The notes: generated from the letters alone by a model not told the origin. 64,000 nucleotides of DNA from Motacilla alba alba (GCF_015832195.1 NC_052046.1:14934161-14998160), one strand, 5' to 3'. Counted from the first letter of the stretch, positions 1-13,651 are shown. Made by a program: numbers and translations.

Positions 1-1580
1 GCTGGAAAAAAACAATATAGTCAGGTGGTAATGACCTTTTCTTTTGCTTATGGACATGATGCATTTAGAGGAGTTTTTTTTTGAAGCCTGTTGAAATACT
101 AACAGTAACTATCATTTATCTCAAGGAACACTACTTTGTAACATAACAGAACTAAACTTCAAGAAATAAAATTGTTAAGTTCTTTTAGACTACTAAGACC
201 AACATTTCTACAACATGATGAACATAAAGAGAAAATGAAAAGTTTATCATTTGTTAGACATGAACAGGTACATGAATGCAGAACTGGTACAACCCTCTTA
301 TAAATAGAAAATGTATTAAAAACTAAAGTTTGATGTGGCCAAAAACACTGACCAAGAATATTACATTTAATAGAAAATGCTGAGGTCTGAAAAGAATGGT
401 TTGATTTATGTTGCTATTACACCTTGCATAGAAAAACAACAACAACAAATATCATAACAAACATAGAAAAGAAAAGAAAACCAAAGAGAGTAGACAAGCC
501 TGGAATAGTAAGAGTCCAATAATAGATCATTCACTTGGTAGGTTGGTTGGCAAGTTGGTTCTGAGCTGAACTGGCAAACTAAACTAAGAGTTTTCATCAT
601 TCTTCCCTTATAGCTCTATTTAAATTTACTTTGTTTTTAATATACTGTCTTTGTGTCATGCTTTCACATACTGAGGACACATTTAATTATCCTGTCTTGT
701 ACCTGAAATGACAAAGAAACCAGACTCTGTGCAGCTCAAGAGTCCTACAGGCCAGTAGGTGCTGTGATGGACACTGGGTTGGTCAGCCATTTCAAGCTAC
801 ATCCGTTTTCAACACTGACTTCAAAAAATTATCAAAATAATTTCTTTTTGAAACTACAACAGAAATCAGGAAAATGTGAGACATACAGAAGAATATTTGC
901 CAGCAACCATTTCTGATCATAATAATGCTTATCATAATTTTAAATTCATTCAGGAAGAGTGACCAAAATAAAGCTGTACAGAGACAGAGCTAAAGAGACA
1001 TTTGAAATACATTGCATCAGCATAAAATATAAAATACAATCAATACACTCCTTTAAGGAGAATGCAAAAGGAATGGGAACATAAAGGACATTATGATCAG
1101 TTAAAAGGTGAACAAGTCCAGCATATTTTTGAAGGACTGGGGGAGGGGAGACTTGTGATCTGTGGGCAGTGTTCTGACATAAATAACATTTCAAAGAATC
1201 CAAAGGAATAAGAGAGAAAAGACTCTGGAATCCAATACTGAATTCTGTCCAAAACCACACAACTGCATACACAGTTGTGATGACCAACGCAATATGAAAA
1301 TGATGCTTATCTCACATGAAAAGACGTAAGAAATTGAACAAATAATATTGCTTTGTGAATTTTTTAGGTAGGGACAAGTCCAAATTTCATCATGTAATGT
1401 TGTCTGTTGCATTAGAGAAGATGGATTGCTATTAGTCTGAGAGAAAAAAAAAGACAAATTAAATTGGATAAAGATGCATAAGCAAGTCTCTTGCCAGGAC
1501 AAACTTAACTAGATTTTAAGATACTAAATAGGTGAAATTCTGAGAATATTCCAAAATCACATGCATGAAAAACAAAGTTC

Positions 1581-1790
1581 ATAAAATCATATCAGCTGGA
1601 AAGTACTTCTAGAGGCCTTCTAGTCCAAGCATTTCTCCAAAGAAAGGTCACCTTTTATCAGGTTGCTTAGGTGCACATTCAGCGAAGTTCTGAATATCTC
1701 CAAGAACTGAGATACTGCAAGCCCACAATTTGGAACCTTGCTCCAGTATTTCACCAGTCTCATGGTGAAAACACATATTTATCTGAGATA
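1581..1790 (-). mobile_element. CR1 LINE fragment, 3' end
   Basis: Read on the minus strand this is a diverged CR1 3' region. On the plus strand the order is the tail remnant (ATAAAATCATATCAGCTGGAA), the anti-sense of the conserved block near TTCTAGAGGCCTTCTAGTCCAA, then AGGTTGCTTAGG, GAATATCTCCAAGA and CAGTCTCATGGTGAAAA. Only the terminal 200 or so bases are present. The degree of divergence suggests an old copy. Confidence 0.75.
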
Positions 1791-2149
1791 AATCACTCAC
1801 TTCTGAGAAGTACCTTCATTCTGCCATGAATTTTCTTGGTATGAATCTCTCTACAGCGTAAGCATTAGTGTTTTGTAATCTTAGGATTCAAATACAAGGG
1901 CACCTAGTTTTCCTTTGCTTTTTTGGTCTCAGGATACCACGCTTCGTGCATGCATTTGTCCTGCACCTTTCAAAGCAATGTACTCTCTTTCCCAGGAGAA
2001 AACAGAAATTTTTCTGAAATTGAGCTTGCACGCGAAGAAAAGTTTACGGTTTAGGGACGGACTTGATTTTTTTCAGCCTAGGGGATACTATAATTCTATT
2101 ATAGGCAACCTAAGCTTGTTACTGCAATTCATGTCCACTAAATGTCCTC

Positions 2150-2540
2150 TTCAGTGGCACCTGAGAAAAGCCTAACTCCATCTTCCAAAAGACTGACAGA
2201 GGTTAGGCAGCTATAGACAGAAATCAGGTCTTGCAAAGCCTTAAATGAGCCTTAAATGGTGCCTCAGCTGCTTCTTTCACCTCTTCTGCACCAGAACGTC
2301 AAGCATCTTGATGGCCATCCTCTGCTACTTGCTCCAGTACAAAATCTGTCTTGTCTGGCACTGGGGAACCCAAAGTTAGGCCCAGCACCCTAGATGTGGT
2401 GTCAAACAGAGGAGAAGAATTAATTCCCTCCATCTCCCAGATGTGCCCTTGCCCCAACAGCACCGGATGCCGCAGGCTTTCACTGCTGCCAGTCCCAGGG
2501 TGGCTCCTGTGCAGCTCATCCGTGTACCTCACAGTCATTC
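2150..2540 (-). mobile_element. CR1 LINE fragment, 3' portion upstream of the tail
   Basis: The plus strand shows anti-sense CR1 blocks in the expected order: GAGAAAAGCCTAACTCCATC, GCTATAGACAGAAATCAGGTC, CATCTTGATGGCCATCCTCTG, ACTGGGGAACCCAAAGTTAG, CCTAGATGTGGTGTCAAACAG and GCACCGGATGCCGCAGGCTTT. The reading frame is destroyed. It has the same orientation as the 3'-end fragment at 1581-1790 and represents the sequence that would precede it, so both may derive from one insertion separated by about 360 bases. Confidence 0.75.
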
Positions 2541-5500
2541 CACAAAGCTGCTCCCAAGCAGTGCCCAGCGTGGACTTTTCCTGACAATGCCTAGATGTCA
2601 CTGCATTCACCCGTGTCTTCTAATGGCAAGATTAAACAGCTGAGGGAGAAGCTTAAGTACATCTTGCAATGCATAAACCCTCTGTCAACAGAGGAGTACC
2701 ACATTTCAAAATTAACAGATTCAGCAGCTGAAAGATCAGAACTGTACCAACACTGGCAATACTAGAGGTGAAACCATAGCTTATGAACAGACCCAACTGA
2801 AAAGGAAGATATTTTTGGAGAGAAGTGAAGCAAAGATCAATAAATTTGGAGAGCAAATATTTACTCTTATGAGCCAATGAAGCAAGTTCCAAGAGTAAAA
2901 CAGAGCTAACATTTGTGCTCAATTAACCCCTTTTGCAGACAACACTGTTCTTGAAGCTATGACTGCCAGCTGAGGTCCTCAGATGTGGGCTGAGAGCAGA
3001 ACCTGACAAGCAAGAGGCTCAGCAGAATGGCTATGGGTTTATTGTTTTCAGGTTTGTTTGCTGCAATGAACATATTGAGAGAGTTCATTTTTTATTCCTG
3101 GCATCCTTTACTTTTGCATTTGTAAAACACTTATGTGTTAACTATTCAGAATGTACCAGATGTTAGGAGGCCCAGCAGGAAAATGACCCTCTGGAGCTTG
3201 CTGTGTGTCTCCAAAATCATGTTCAGAGGCAAACTGCCAGAGAGCAATGGTTTGCCATACATTTACAGTGACACCTTGAATTGGACTGGGTACAAAACTA
3301 TCTTAATTTTAAGTTTGGACTGAAAGTATTAAAGCATTACTCTTGACCATACCTAAAAAAACCCCACAACTACATACTCCTTTTACTCTGACAAAAAGTT
3401 ATTAAAGTATTTTTTTGAGCAAAGGATGGCAAAATTATGCCTGAAGTAATGCTTACTTTCTATATTTATTTTCTCCATGTTAAAGTAGACAGAACAGAGT
3501 GTACTACATTAGGTCAAAAATCTTAAATACTCCTCTGTCAAGCCTGAGTCTAATACCAACATTTTGCTAAAAAGAATCAACTGTAAACACCATCTTGAAT
3601 GTCCTTTAAGTCTCAGCCTGTGACATACTTAACATTGCTGAGAAATGATCTCCTAGTTAGGATCTTCCTCATGCTTGGTATTATTGCAAGTAATTTAGCC
3701 AAAACTAAAATCATTTCAACTACACTCTTGTAGTTATTTTGCTTTTGGTGTCATTTATTTGACAGGTTCAGACCAACAATGATTAAAATTTTTATTCATC
3801 TATCTGAGTCTCTTTGCATATGCAAAATAAAATATTAACAAAATCTCTAGCCATGTGATTTGGGTAGGCAGACTTACCTTTTCTTCTTTTTTTCTTTTTT
3901 TTTTTTAATTGACTCCTTTTGAGTCTTTATCTTCCTATTAAATCTCTGGTAAGAAAAAAGTGTGTTTGTGTATACTCTGGGTAACTTTCAGGTTCATGAT
4001 GACACATTTCACCAGGTGTTTCCAATACTAAAAATCCCCAGGATATCTGCACTAATTATAAGCAATTTTAGCAATTAATATTAATGTGTTTCAAAAATTA
4101 CATAGCTGTCTTGCTGTGCTGACATGTCAAAAAAGGTTATTCTGGCTTAGCAATAGTCTACAACATTGTATTGTATCTCTATGATATCTAGAGCATCTCC
4201 TCAAGCTTCAGATAATGTCATGGTATTAGTTTTCATCTTAAAAAATAATACCAAACAAACCTCCAAAACTGAATTAATGAACACAATTTCTTTAGTTTTT
4301 TTTTTAAGTCCTATCTCAAAGTGTCATATGCTACTTCATGTTGAGCTCTTTTTCCCTTTTCACTGGAGGGCTACTTTCCACTCAGCAAAAGAGGAACAGT
4401 TTTAACAGAAGAATGGCACTCACCCCCAGACAAACAGCAGTGTGATCACATTTGCAAGTTTCAAGTTCAGTTCTCATCAGAAGTTTATTTAGTCTTGAAG
4501 GAGATGTATATTAATGAGACAGTAAACTGCCAAATTGGGAGAACCTGAACAACTTTCTAACGAACTTGAGCATGTGCTGAATCCTTTAAACCTTACTGGT
4601 GCCTGTCCTGCAAAATACAGCCTGCTCAAAATATCACAGGAAAATGCTTTGGTCTAATTACTGAAACACTTTTTACAGTTCCACATTAGAAATAAACACA
4701 CTGATATGTAAAAAGATTATTTTAAGGGCATCAAGAACAACATTGCTGCAAATCAATCAGTTTGGGGAAAGCTGACACTGGAACAGTTTGAAAACAGCAA
4801 GAGAATTGAAGCAATTTCAGTCTTTGAAGAAGAGAAAATAAATGAAAGCATAGAGTTTAGCAGAAAAGCAAGTATTTTTTAAATATTTTGCAATCATACA
4901 TCAAAATACTAAACCAAGACCTGCTAGTTTGTCAGTATGATGATATCAAAATAAATCAGACCAGGAAGCACTTTGGAAATGTCAACCAATTCACGTCAAG
5001 GTTTTCTTGAATCAAAAATGCTGTAAAGAGCTATATTATTGCAGTCAATAAAAAATAGGAAATGTCACATGCATAAGATCACAAATTAAACAACTGCACA
5101 ATGTTCTCTTTTCACTAAGTCTAAGATTTAATTCTGATACTCAGTTGTTTTAAGCCTATTGCTTTGTAATAGAGCTAATGAGAAGTAGAGAAGAGAAAAA
5201 GATGTTCTAGATTCAGTCTTAGTTTAAAAAGACTGACTCAGCTCCCTTGATTTCATTCTATTTCAATTCACTTTTCTCCAAATGAAATAATTCCAATATT
5301 CTTAAAAGAAATTATAATTATATCATTAGTTTTCATCCCTCAGATAATTCAACAGCGACTATTTTTTTAAACATTATGTTTAAGTTTCAGAAGCTCCTTC
5401 TTTCCAGGAAGGTTAATTACTCTAATATGTTTATCTAGTTCTCTATCAGTAATACCCTATGTCACATGACAATATCACTTTAAAAATAGGGCAGATTAAA

Positions 5501-6356
5501 CAAATCTCTTTACTTGCCCTGTAAAAATATTGGTTGTGGTTTAAAATGCACTTTTGTAAGTATGCCATTAATGGCTTGTCTTCTAAAACATTAAGGCATA
5601 TGTAACCATAGTATTATGTTCTTCATAAACCCTGAGGCAATGTTGAAAGAAGATAAACAGTGACTTAATTCTAACTGCTACTGGCTAAATCTAAATGTGC
5701 TCTAAAGAGATAAGATCAAAATTAAGCAATACTCAAGATTTGCCTATGCAAAACAACATGCACTTGCTAAATTTTACCACAGATTATGTCTGCAGATTTC
5801 ACGTTTAATATTTTTAAAGAGGAAACAAAGTGTACAGGTACAAAAAGGAAAATTATTTACACCACATTTTAAACATTTAGCTGTGTTGTGCAAAGTGCTA
5901 CATGGTCTTATTGTAACAAAACACAGGTTCTTGCAGGATCAAGCCCAAATCTAACATCTCAATAACCCAGTGCTTAACATGCATGCCCATCTTTTCCTTC
6001 AGTGTCTTGAAGCTGAACTGAAATAATTTGTGTGCATAATTTTAATCACAGTCCTGGGCTCAGGAGGTGGTTGCCCACCACCACCTTCTAATGAGAAATG
6101 CTCAGCTCTGACAGTGAAGAGGCCACCACTGCTGCTGGCACTGTGCTTGTCTCCATGATGAACAGTTTGGAAAGGAGGTAAGAATATTTTCTGATAATAA
6201 TTAGTTAGGGCGTTAGTGCAATAAAAACAAGGACCTTAGAAGAACTGCAAAAAGACACTGAAATGAGCTAGAAAGCAAGAGTATCATTTCTATTTCAGTC
6301 TTAAGTGACATACAAGGTTAAAAAAAATTCCTTAGCTTTATCTCCAAGATGATGAA

Positions 6357-6444
6357 CACTGAGCTAGCTATTGGTAAGATCTTGTGTGATGGTAGCACTG
6401 AGCTACCACTGAGCTAGCAGAGGTAAGATCTTGTGTGATGGTAG
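6357..6444 (+). repeat. Local duplication of about 38 bases
   Basis: CACTGAGCTAGC followed by GGTAAGATCTTGTGTGATGGTAG occurs at 6357-6395 and again at 6407-6444, with small differences in between. It abuts the duplicated CR1 tail at 6451-6500, so two independent-looking duplications lie side by side. Confidence 0.92.
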
Positions 6445-6665
6445 TCATAAAATCATAGAATCATCAAGGTTTAAAAATCATAGAATCATCAAGGTTTAAA
6501 AAGACCTTCAGGACCATCCAGTCCAACCATCAGCAGTTACAGCACTGCCCCTGTAACCCTAAACCATTAAACCACATCACCCAGAGCCAGAAGCCTCTTG
6601 AGCGCCTCCAGGGATGGTCACTCTACCACCTCCCTGGGTTACCTATTCCAATGCCTGACCAGCTG
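6445..6665 (-). mobile_element. CR1 LINE 3' fragment with duplicated tail
   Basis: Anti-sense CR1 3' end on the plus strand: AATCATAGAATCATCAAGGTT, then GACCATCCAGTCCAACCATC, GCGCCTCCAGGGATGGTCAC and CTATTCCAATGCCTGACC. The tail segment is present as two perfect 25-base copies (6451-6475 and 6476-6500). The copy is 5'-truncated at about 220 bases, as is usual for avian CR1. Confidence 0.88.
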
Positions 6666-9072
6666 TAAAACAGGAAGTTTATCAGAGTGCGTGAAGACTC
6701 ATGTTTTAACCTCCATAAAGGAATTAGAAAGAAGAAAAACTGTTGGGGTATTGGAGTCAAAACCGAACAAAAGATGGAATTACCCTGTTCCTGAAAACCT
6801 GGGTGCTCTCCAGTAGTGCCAGTAGCCTCCTACATACAGATTGCCTTCATCATCCCCCAACTGCCTCAAGAAACCCTTGCAATAGCCTCCTCAGCACCAT
6901 AGCGTGTTTTCAGGGTATGATGCTGTAGCAAGAGAAGTACGGATTATGACAGAATCCCCAAAATATCCTCCTCAAAGGGAAAGTGGGGAAGGGGGCATCA
7001 CTGTAGGGATCTGCAGCCAGTTTTTATGTTTTTATTCATGATTTCAAACACTGAAGTGACTCTGAAAAAGTTGGTTAAGTGACTACATTAAAGTGGCATC
7101 ACAGGGACTAAAAAGACAAGTACAGATGAATGTCTGCAGGAAGAACATTATGCCTTTAAGAAGGTGAATACTGACAAATAATTTCAGGGAGTATTAACCT
7201 TGCTTTTCTGTCAAATGAATTGCACTTCTATTCACAGCCATCTCTTTGCATTGCAGGAATAATTTGCCAGAACAGGGCATTTTAAATTCATACTAGAGAA
7301 CACTAGAAAACAGAATTGTTATTTATAGCTAGGAGTACTTGTACCAGAAATATGACTGATTTTTTTTCTGGCCAGGAAATACAAGAGCACGTGACACATT
7401 TATTCAGTAAAAATCAGCTGAAATTTGAATACCAGCTTTACTTTCTGTTCCAGCAGATGATTTTTTTTTCAAAAATAATCCAGAAAACAGTTTCTAGTCA
7501 ATAAATTTGGAAAAATGCCACATAAATAGTGAACATGGAAAATTAGTTTTGACTAATTTTGACTGCTTAAAACTAATCTAGAGGAAAAACTGACTAATCT
7601 GTGTGTCAGGATCTTTAAGCAAGCAGACATGCTTACACTGTAACAGGACCAAATAGCAGCAGGTCCCATTTTGTCTAGTTGTGGATCTCGCTAACTCCAA
7701 ATTTGCACTGCAGTGTAACCAAGCCCACTCAGTCATTAAATAAGGAAACTAGCATTTCTGGATGCATTTAGAGATGGGGAAATTAGTATTTCTAGAAAAA
7801 GCTACATTTAGTTGAGGAAGTAATAAAGAACCCATGAATTATTCCACATGAAGAGAGGGCTTTAATAAAATGCATCTGAGGTAATAACAGTCTACACTGT
7901 AACAACACAACGGTAGGCATGAAAACTACTGTAGAGTTTTATAGGTTCAAAATCTATCCTGTTACTGCTAAAACCGTGTAAATCCCTAAGTATGGCTGGA
8001 AGAGGAGTTTTGGCTTGTCTCAGACAGAGGAAAGCAGATGGACACCCCACAGGGTTCCCTCTACATCTTGTGCAGCTTTCTCCCTTGATATGAACAAGCT
8101 TATTCCATATCTTTTTTAATGATAAACTCAGCATTGTTTGGAAAATTACCTATGCCTATTTCAAAAACATAAAACTGCGTTTCTTTTCTCAGAATAGAAC
8201 AGTGTACATTTCATGTGTTTGTTGCTCATGCGGTAAGTGCAAAATAAAAAAAATTACTATGAATTCACATGTGTTTTGAAATTTTGATTAATAAAAGCAT
8301 ACATAAAAATGCATACATTACAAAAATTGAAAGTGTTAAGCAATATTCTAAGATCAAATGTAGGTACTTATGCATTCTGGATGGAGCATATACTATTTGA
8401 ATAGTTACACAAAATAACAAAAGTTTAATTTTGTAAATTCAAATGTTCCATAGATTATATATGTGTTAGACAGGCTTATTTAACAGAACTTTTGCCTACA
8501 GAGTGAAACCTACGTTTTTCTTTTCCTCTGCCTTCTAAGAAAATCACAGCAATTCCTGGCTTAAAAATAAGTGAACAGTTGCAGTCATACTCCTTATGTT
8601 TCTTTTGATGTTAGTCAAGAAAAACAGAAGTCTACATTTTTCTGACATGATAGTGTCAGAAATATTGGTTAAAAAATAACTCTGACACAGGGTAAATTAT
8701 TGGCACTACACTTTCAAAGATGTTGCCAGAACCTAACCTTGCTTTTCTTATTAAAAATGGGCATAAAATTAGTACATAATTTCCCTGTTTTCACTGAGAG
8801 GCTGTAAACCTTATCAGTGCCATTCCATTGACTCTACAAGTAAAATTATTAGGAAGCATGTATTTCAGCTGCGAGTACACTGGGATATATTTTCTGCTAA
8901 TTGTTCTGTACTGCTTTATAATTATGCATGGTTTACTTAGACTTGCTTGTAATTAGTAATTTTTATTAGGCCAGATAATTCAGTCCAGCTTGTAATACTA
9001 TTTAAAAATAGAAGTGTATTAGGGAAATACTTTGGGTGTACTGAAGAACCTCTTTAGAGTGAACTGGACAGA

Positions 9073-9315
9073 TGAATAGGGTTACCCTCGATTTGCCTCT
9101 CTAGCAGGTAACAACTCTGGGGAGGCTGCTGCTGCACCTGGAACAACGTGACTCCGTGTTATCCAATTAGCAAGACAGGCCTCTGCAGGAATTAAGGTGC
9201 AAACAAGGCCGCACGCCGGAGTAAACAATATGGACTTTATTGAACTATGATTGTGAGGCTGAGAGAGAGAAAGAAATAGAAAGACAAAGGGGGAGAGGGA
9301 GTACTCCAACATCAA
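9073..9315 (-). mobile_element. Possible solo LTR fragment (endogenous retrovirus-like)
   Basis: Read on the minus strand, a CT-rich stretch (CTCTCTCTCAGCCTCACAATC) is followed by AATAAA (rc of 9238-9243), then a GTTTACTCCGGCGTGCGGCC block and a GC-richer segment, which looks like an LTR U3 end, poly-A signal, R and U5. The segment is richer in CpG than the surrounding intron. No internal retroviral gene, primer-binding site or matching target-site duplication was found, so only an isolated LTR or part of one is supported. The family cannot be named, and the borders are approximate. Confidence 0.45.
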
Positions 9316-9949
9316 AGAAACTAATTTCAGATAGGACTATAGCGCAATTAATGAATACAGAAGACCATTTGATGCAAGATTTCGTAAGAATCTGTCAACA
9401 GATTGTGCAAGAAGTGCATATCTTTGTCCTTCTTAGTGGAGACAAGGACAGACATTGCATTATTGTCTATAATATAATAACTGAAGCAAGTCTTTGTGGC
9501 CTGCACTAGCAATTTTAATGTCCTGCTTGTGATACTGGCTTTTTTTCATCTTGCAGTCAGTCTTGTGATACTGTGTTTAAAACCATTGTTAGACTAGAAT
9601 TCATCATCAGGGTCTTAGATTTTGTTTAACTATTTGAAATAGACAATACTAAACCTAGATTTTATTTTCTCCAATGCCTCTTATTGAGCTAAAGTAACTT
9701 TTTTTGTTACTTCTATGATAATACTGATGAGTATGTTCTGTTTATTCATATCTATTTCACTTGCTCCTCCACATGATTGATTTACTTCATTTATTGGAAA
9801 TCTGGTGAATGATGAAGCTCACAACTCAAGTAACAGATGTGACAAAATTTCAACTTGTAATATTAGGTGTCTAAAAAATTGCTTACTGTGAAGAAATCAG
9901 AACAACATATTTCACCCAAACTTTTCATGTTGCTATCTTCATGAAGAGA

Positions 9950-9972
9950 TTTTTTTTTTTTTTTTTTTTTTT
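9950..9972 (+). repeat. Poly-T tract, 23 bases
   Basis: Homopolymer run of T in HCN1 intron 2. No element body could be recognised next to it. Confidence 0.95.
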
Positions 9973-11331
9973 ACTGTGGTTCAGGACTGGTTTTGCTGCT
10001 TAACAGAGAAGTGAATGGATCTCAAAGTTAAATGAAGACAGAACTTAAAAAAAAATCCTACAACCAGTAAGAAACTGGTGCATTTTACAAAAAATCTTTC
10101 CAGATGCAGTCAAATAGGCTTATCCTTATCCTCTCTTACTGATTCTTAGCAGTTTTAAGGAAAAGATCATATACTTCCACCCACAGCCTTATGGTAAAAG
10201 GCAGCCAAGGAATGAGCCAGCAGTAGCTCCTACCTCTCAGTAAAATGGACATCACAGGGAAAGTGAATGAGGCAGTAGAGAGGACAGAAGAAAATAGGAG
10301 GAAAAACCAGAATTGTATAAAACCACCAAAAGTCTTATTCTTGCAATAATACTGAAACCAAGAAATCCAAAACAATAGCATGAAGACTCAAAAACAACCT
10401 TGCATTAAAAGCAAACAAGCAAAGAGCATTAAAGAGATAAAAGGAAAACTTAGATTGAAGACGCAATTCTCAGCATGTCCCTGAAAGCATGGTCTGGAAG
10501 CACTCCAAGAGATCAGACTGTCTGACGGTAGGATTACCTACACCTACAGCGTTTACCTGACCTGGATCTTGTGGAATACTTCTGATTGTTTATGTGTGAA
10601 GCACTATCTATTTCCTAAAGTTTTGGGTTTTTTTTCTTTTCCCACACTGTTTAGTTCCCATACTGCCATACTTCACCGGCACAATAGTGTGACCTCCATG
10701 CAAACAAAGCGTACTCAAATGCAATCTAAAGGACAAAGTAAAATAATACCAAGTTGATGACAGCCAATGTCAAGCAAAACACAAGAAAGTAGAAATCGAC
10801 TGAATTTGAAGCACGGTGTATTAGTAAATACATCATTTAGCCTTAACTAAATTACTCTATTTAAAATAGTTTTTCAACTTTTTGTCATTTTCAGTGTTAC
10901 TTGCCAGCAAGTCAAAACTAAAAACTGAGTAGAGAGCATGCTCCAACATGCTCCAGAAATACCACATAATCATCCCCTGATGGAAGTGATATTGTCACTT
11001 CACATGAAATAAAATACAGTATGGCTATGAAGGTTATATGAAACCTAAACTGCAGGATTAATTAATAAAGGCTAAAGTCCTATTAAAGCTGCTGCCTTTC
11101 TCCTTAGGTTCTTTGCAAATGATAATAAAACATCAAGATATGTAAGGTTTTGTGACAGCCCATACAGTTTTATTCTGTCTTTCTACTTGAAACAGTATTT
11201 TTTAAAAATGCTATCTACCTCTTCTACAGATTCTCTGAAAACTAGTGAACTCTGAAACTCTGAAAACTACTCTGGTAGGTCTTCTCAAAAGAAGGTCTTC
11301 TCAAACCACCAGAAATCAAAGTCTCACAGAT

Positions 11332-11428
11332 TTAGAATCACAGACCATAGAATACCACGATCTGGAAATGACCATCAATCCCAACTCTTAGCTCTACACA
11401 GGACAACCCCAAAAAAATCACACCATGA
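11332..11428 (-). mobile_element. CR1 LINE short 3' fragment
   Basis: Plus-strand text AATCACAGACCATAGAATA followed by ATCAATCCCAACTCTTAGCTC, then ACACAGGACAACCCCAAAAA and ATCACACCATG matches the anti-sense 3' end of a CR1 subfamily that includes the CACAGGACAACCCC block. Only about 100 bases can be recognised; sequence beyond 11430 is too diverged to assign. Confidence 0.75.
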
Positions 11429-12171
11429 TTTAAGAAGCGACTATTAGTGGTACTAGCTTTGACAACAATATCACTAGCTTCTATATAATTGTTTAGGAAA
11501 TTTAGATACTCCATGATGATGGAGGAGGACCCCTGTTTCAGACTGTCCCACAGGACATATGAGTCACCATGCTACAGACCATGCTGAATAGCTAAACCCT
11601 ACGCTTCTCTGGCCTCCATGCTTTATATTGTCTCCCCAACCACATGAGGCTCAAGGCAAATACACTTGGGGGCACAGCATTTAGAATGACTTTGAATCCA
11701 GTTTTGAAAAAAAATCCTTGGCACAATTAACAGCATCAATATTACGTATCATAAGTTTTCCCCACATATTATCTGCATGGTAATTTTTATATGATAGCTT
11801 TTTAGACTTGAAAAAGCAGAGAAGGTATGAAGATCTTAAGAAGAGAAAAACTGCTAAATAATGTATGCTGTAATTGAAAAGTAAAAGCCAGACAGCATCA
11901 AGAATGTTCCAGGCAGTGTAATGGCTTTATCTGTTCCTGAAAATGAGTCATTCTATTTCAGAAAATGCACGGTCGCCACTCTTACTCTGCACAAAAATCT
12001 GCTATGCTTTTATTAACTCAGTAGTATATCTTATATAAAAAAAAGATATATTTCAGATTGGGAAGTATATTTATTTCCAAATGAAAAAACACCACTTCTT
12101 CCAACATTATTTGGAGAAGGAGGAGCAAGGAAGAAGTTAAGGATTTGACAATATTGAAATATCCCATCTCT

Positions 12172-12246
12172 CAATTAAAATTAAAATTGTAACAACTGTA
12201 TATATAAAATGAAAAATATAAAATATAAAAAATGAAAAATAAAGGT
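12172..12246 (+). repeat. AT-rich simple sequence
   Basis: Degenerate ATTAAA, AAAATATA and AAAATGAAAAATA units with no fixed period; low-complexity DNA in intron 2. Confidence 0.75.
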
Positions 12247-13651
12247 GAAATCAAATGTTTTGATTTTATCACACTAAAATAGTCTAACTTAATTGAAGAA
12301 TATTCTTTTTGATTCTTCCTTTTTGAAAACGTGACATTACTGTATTTTGTTCTTTATTGAAGCAAAGAAAGATTTCAAAATCACAAAATCATTCACAAAA
12401 CAGAAATGTTCAAAAAGAGACCGTCACACAACCTTAGCTGCTATCTCTTGAAGTTGCATCCTGAATTGTGTTCCTTCCTTCACTGAGATATCTTTGTCAC
12501 CATTCTCTAAATGATTAAAAAACCCAAAACCTTTCATTTAGAGTATTTTGAAATAATAAATAATCATAAATCTGCATTAAGGAAACAATCACTATAAAAT
12601 GTCACAAATAACTTCTTCCTGTATCATTTTTCCTCATGATTAGATTGCATTCTGAATCTAACAAGAATACATGTCTTTTACCTTTGGATACATAAATAGA
12701 TTTCACTAATTTATTTTTCCAAACTAACAAATTCACCTTTGAGCTTATAAATGACAAAAATTAGCTTTGAGCAAACCAAATAATATTGCCTCTTATATAG
12801 GATGAGGAGTGTGGGATAATCAAACATTCCATGCAACACATATCAAAAATCATGAGCACTTTACAGAGTTGAGTAATAGTAGACAGAAACAGAATTATTA
12901 CAGTGCATTGGGATTGACCATTTTCTCAGCTGTTAATAATACCTTTTCCATGAGCTGCCAGAACTGACATTTTAAAAGCAATTCTGTCACTGGCGGCTAT
13001 AAACACCTTACAGTAATGTGACAACTGTCAAGGCTTAGGAAGGCAAATAGAGAAAGGTTAATTTTCAACATCTTTAAGATTAAAAAAAAAAAAAAGGCAG
13101 AAGAGTTAATAAACATATTAGTTTCAATTTGATACTGGAATTTTGGAAAAATTTAGATGTAGACATACTATCTGCCCATCTTTAGGAATAAGCCAGAAAG
13201 ATGTCCTCATCCCAAAAGCCTCTACAGCTTCAAACAAAACACAGACATTTCTATGTGCACTGTTAACAGGTCCAAGACATTTCTGCAACGTAATAAAGAA
13301 CAAATACAGAGACATTTCCCCTGTGGAGCCTCGAGGCCAGACCACTTATCTGAGATAAGAAATAGATGAATTATTTCCTAAGAACAAAATTGAACCACTT
13401 CAATAGATCAAATAGGGAGTACATAGTCATCTGATAATTTGGACCACTCAGCAGGGGGTATAGCAGTGTATCCAGGCAGGGGCTTTATCTGATTTTTTTG
13501 AGCTCAAGATGAGTTCTCTCATTTACTGAACATTATTCTTTTTGGCATCTCGCTCTCTCTCTTTCCCTCTTACCCCTCACATTGATGAAAAATATTCAGA
13601 TCTGCATTTTTTCCACACTAAAGAGCTGTCATTGGTAGCAACACTATTTCA

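Noticed and set aside
2299..2643. Open frames of 66-103 codons on both strands
   Set aside because: They lie in the noncoding 3' part of a decayed CR1 copy.
9240..9509. 89-codon plus-strand open frame that might be a retroviral remnant
   Set aside because: It runs antisense to the LTR-like segment and matches no Gag, Pol or Env motif.
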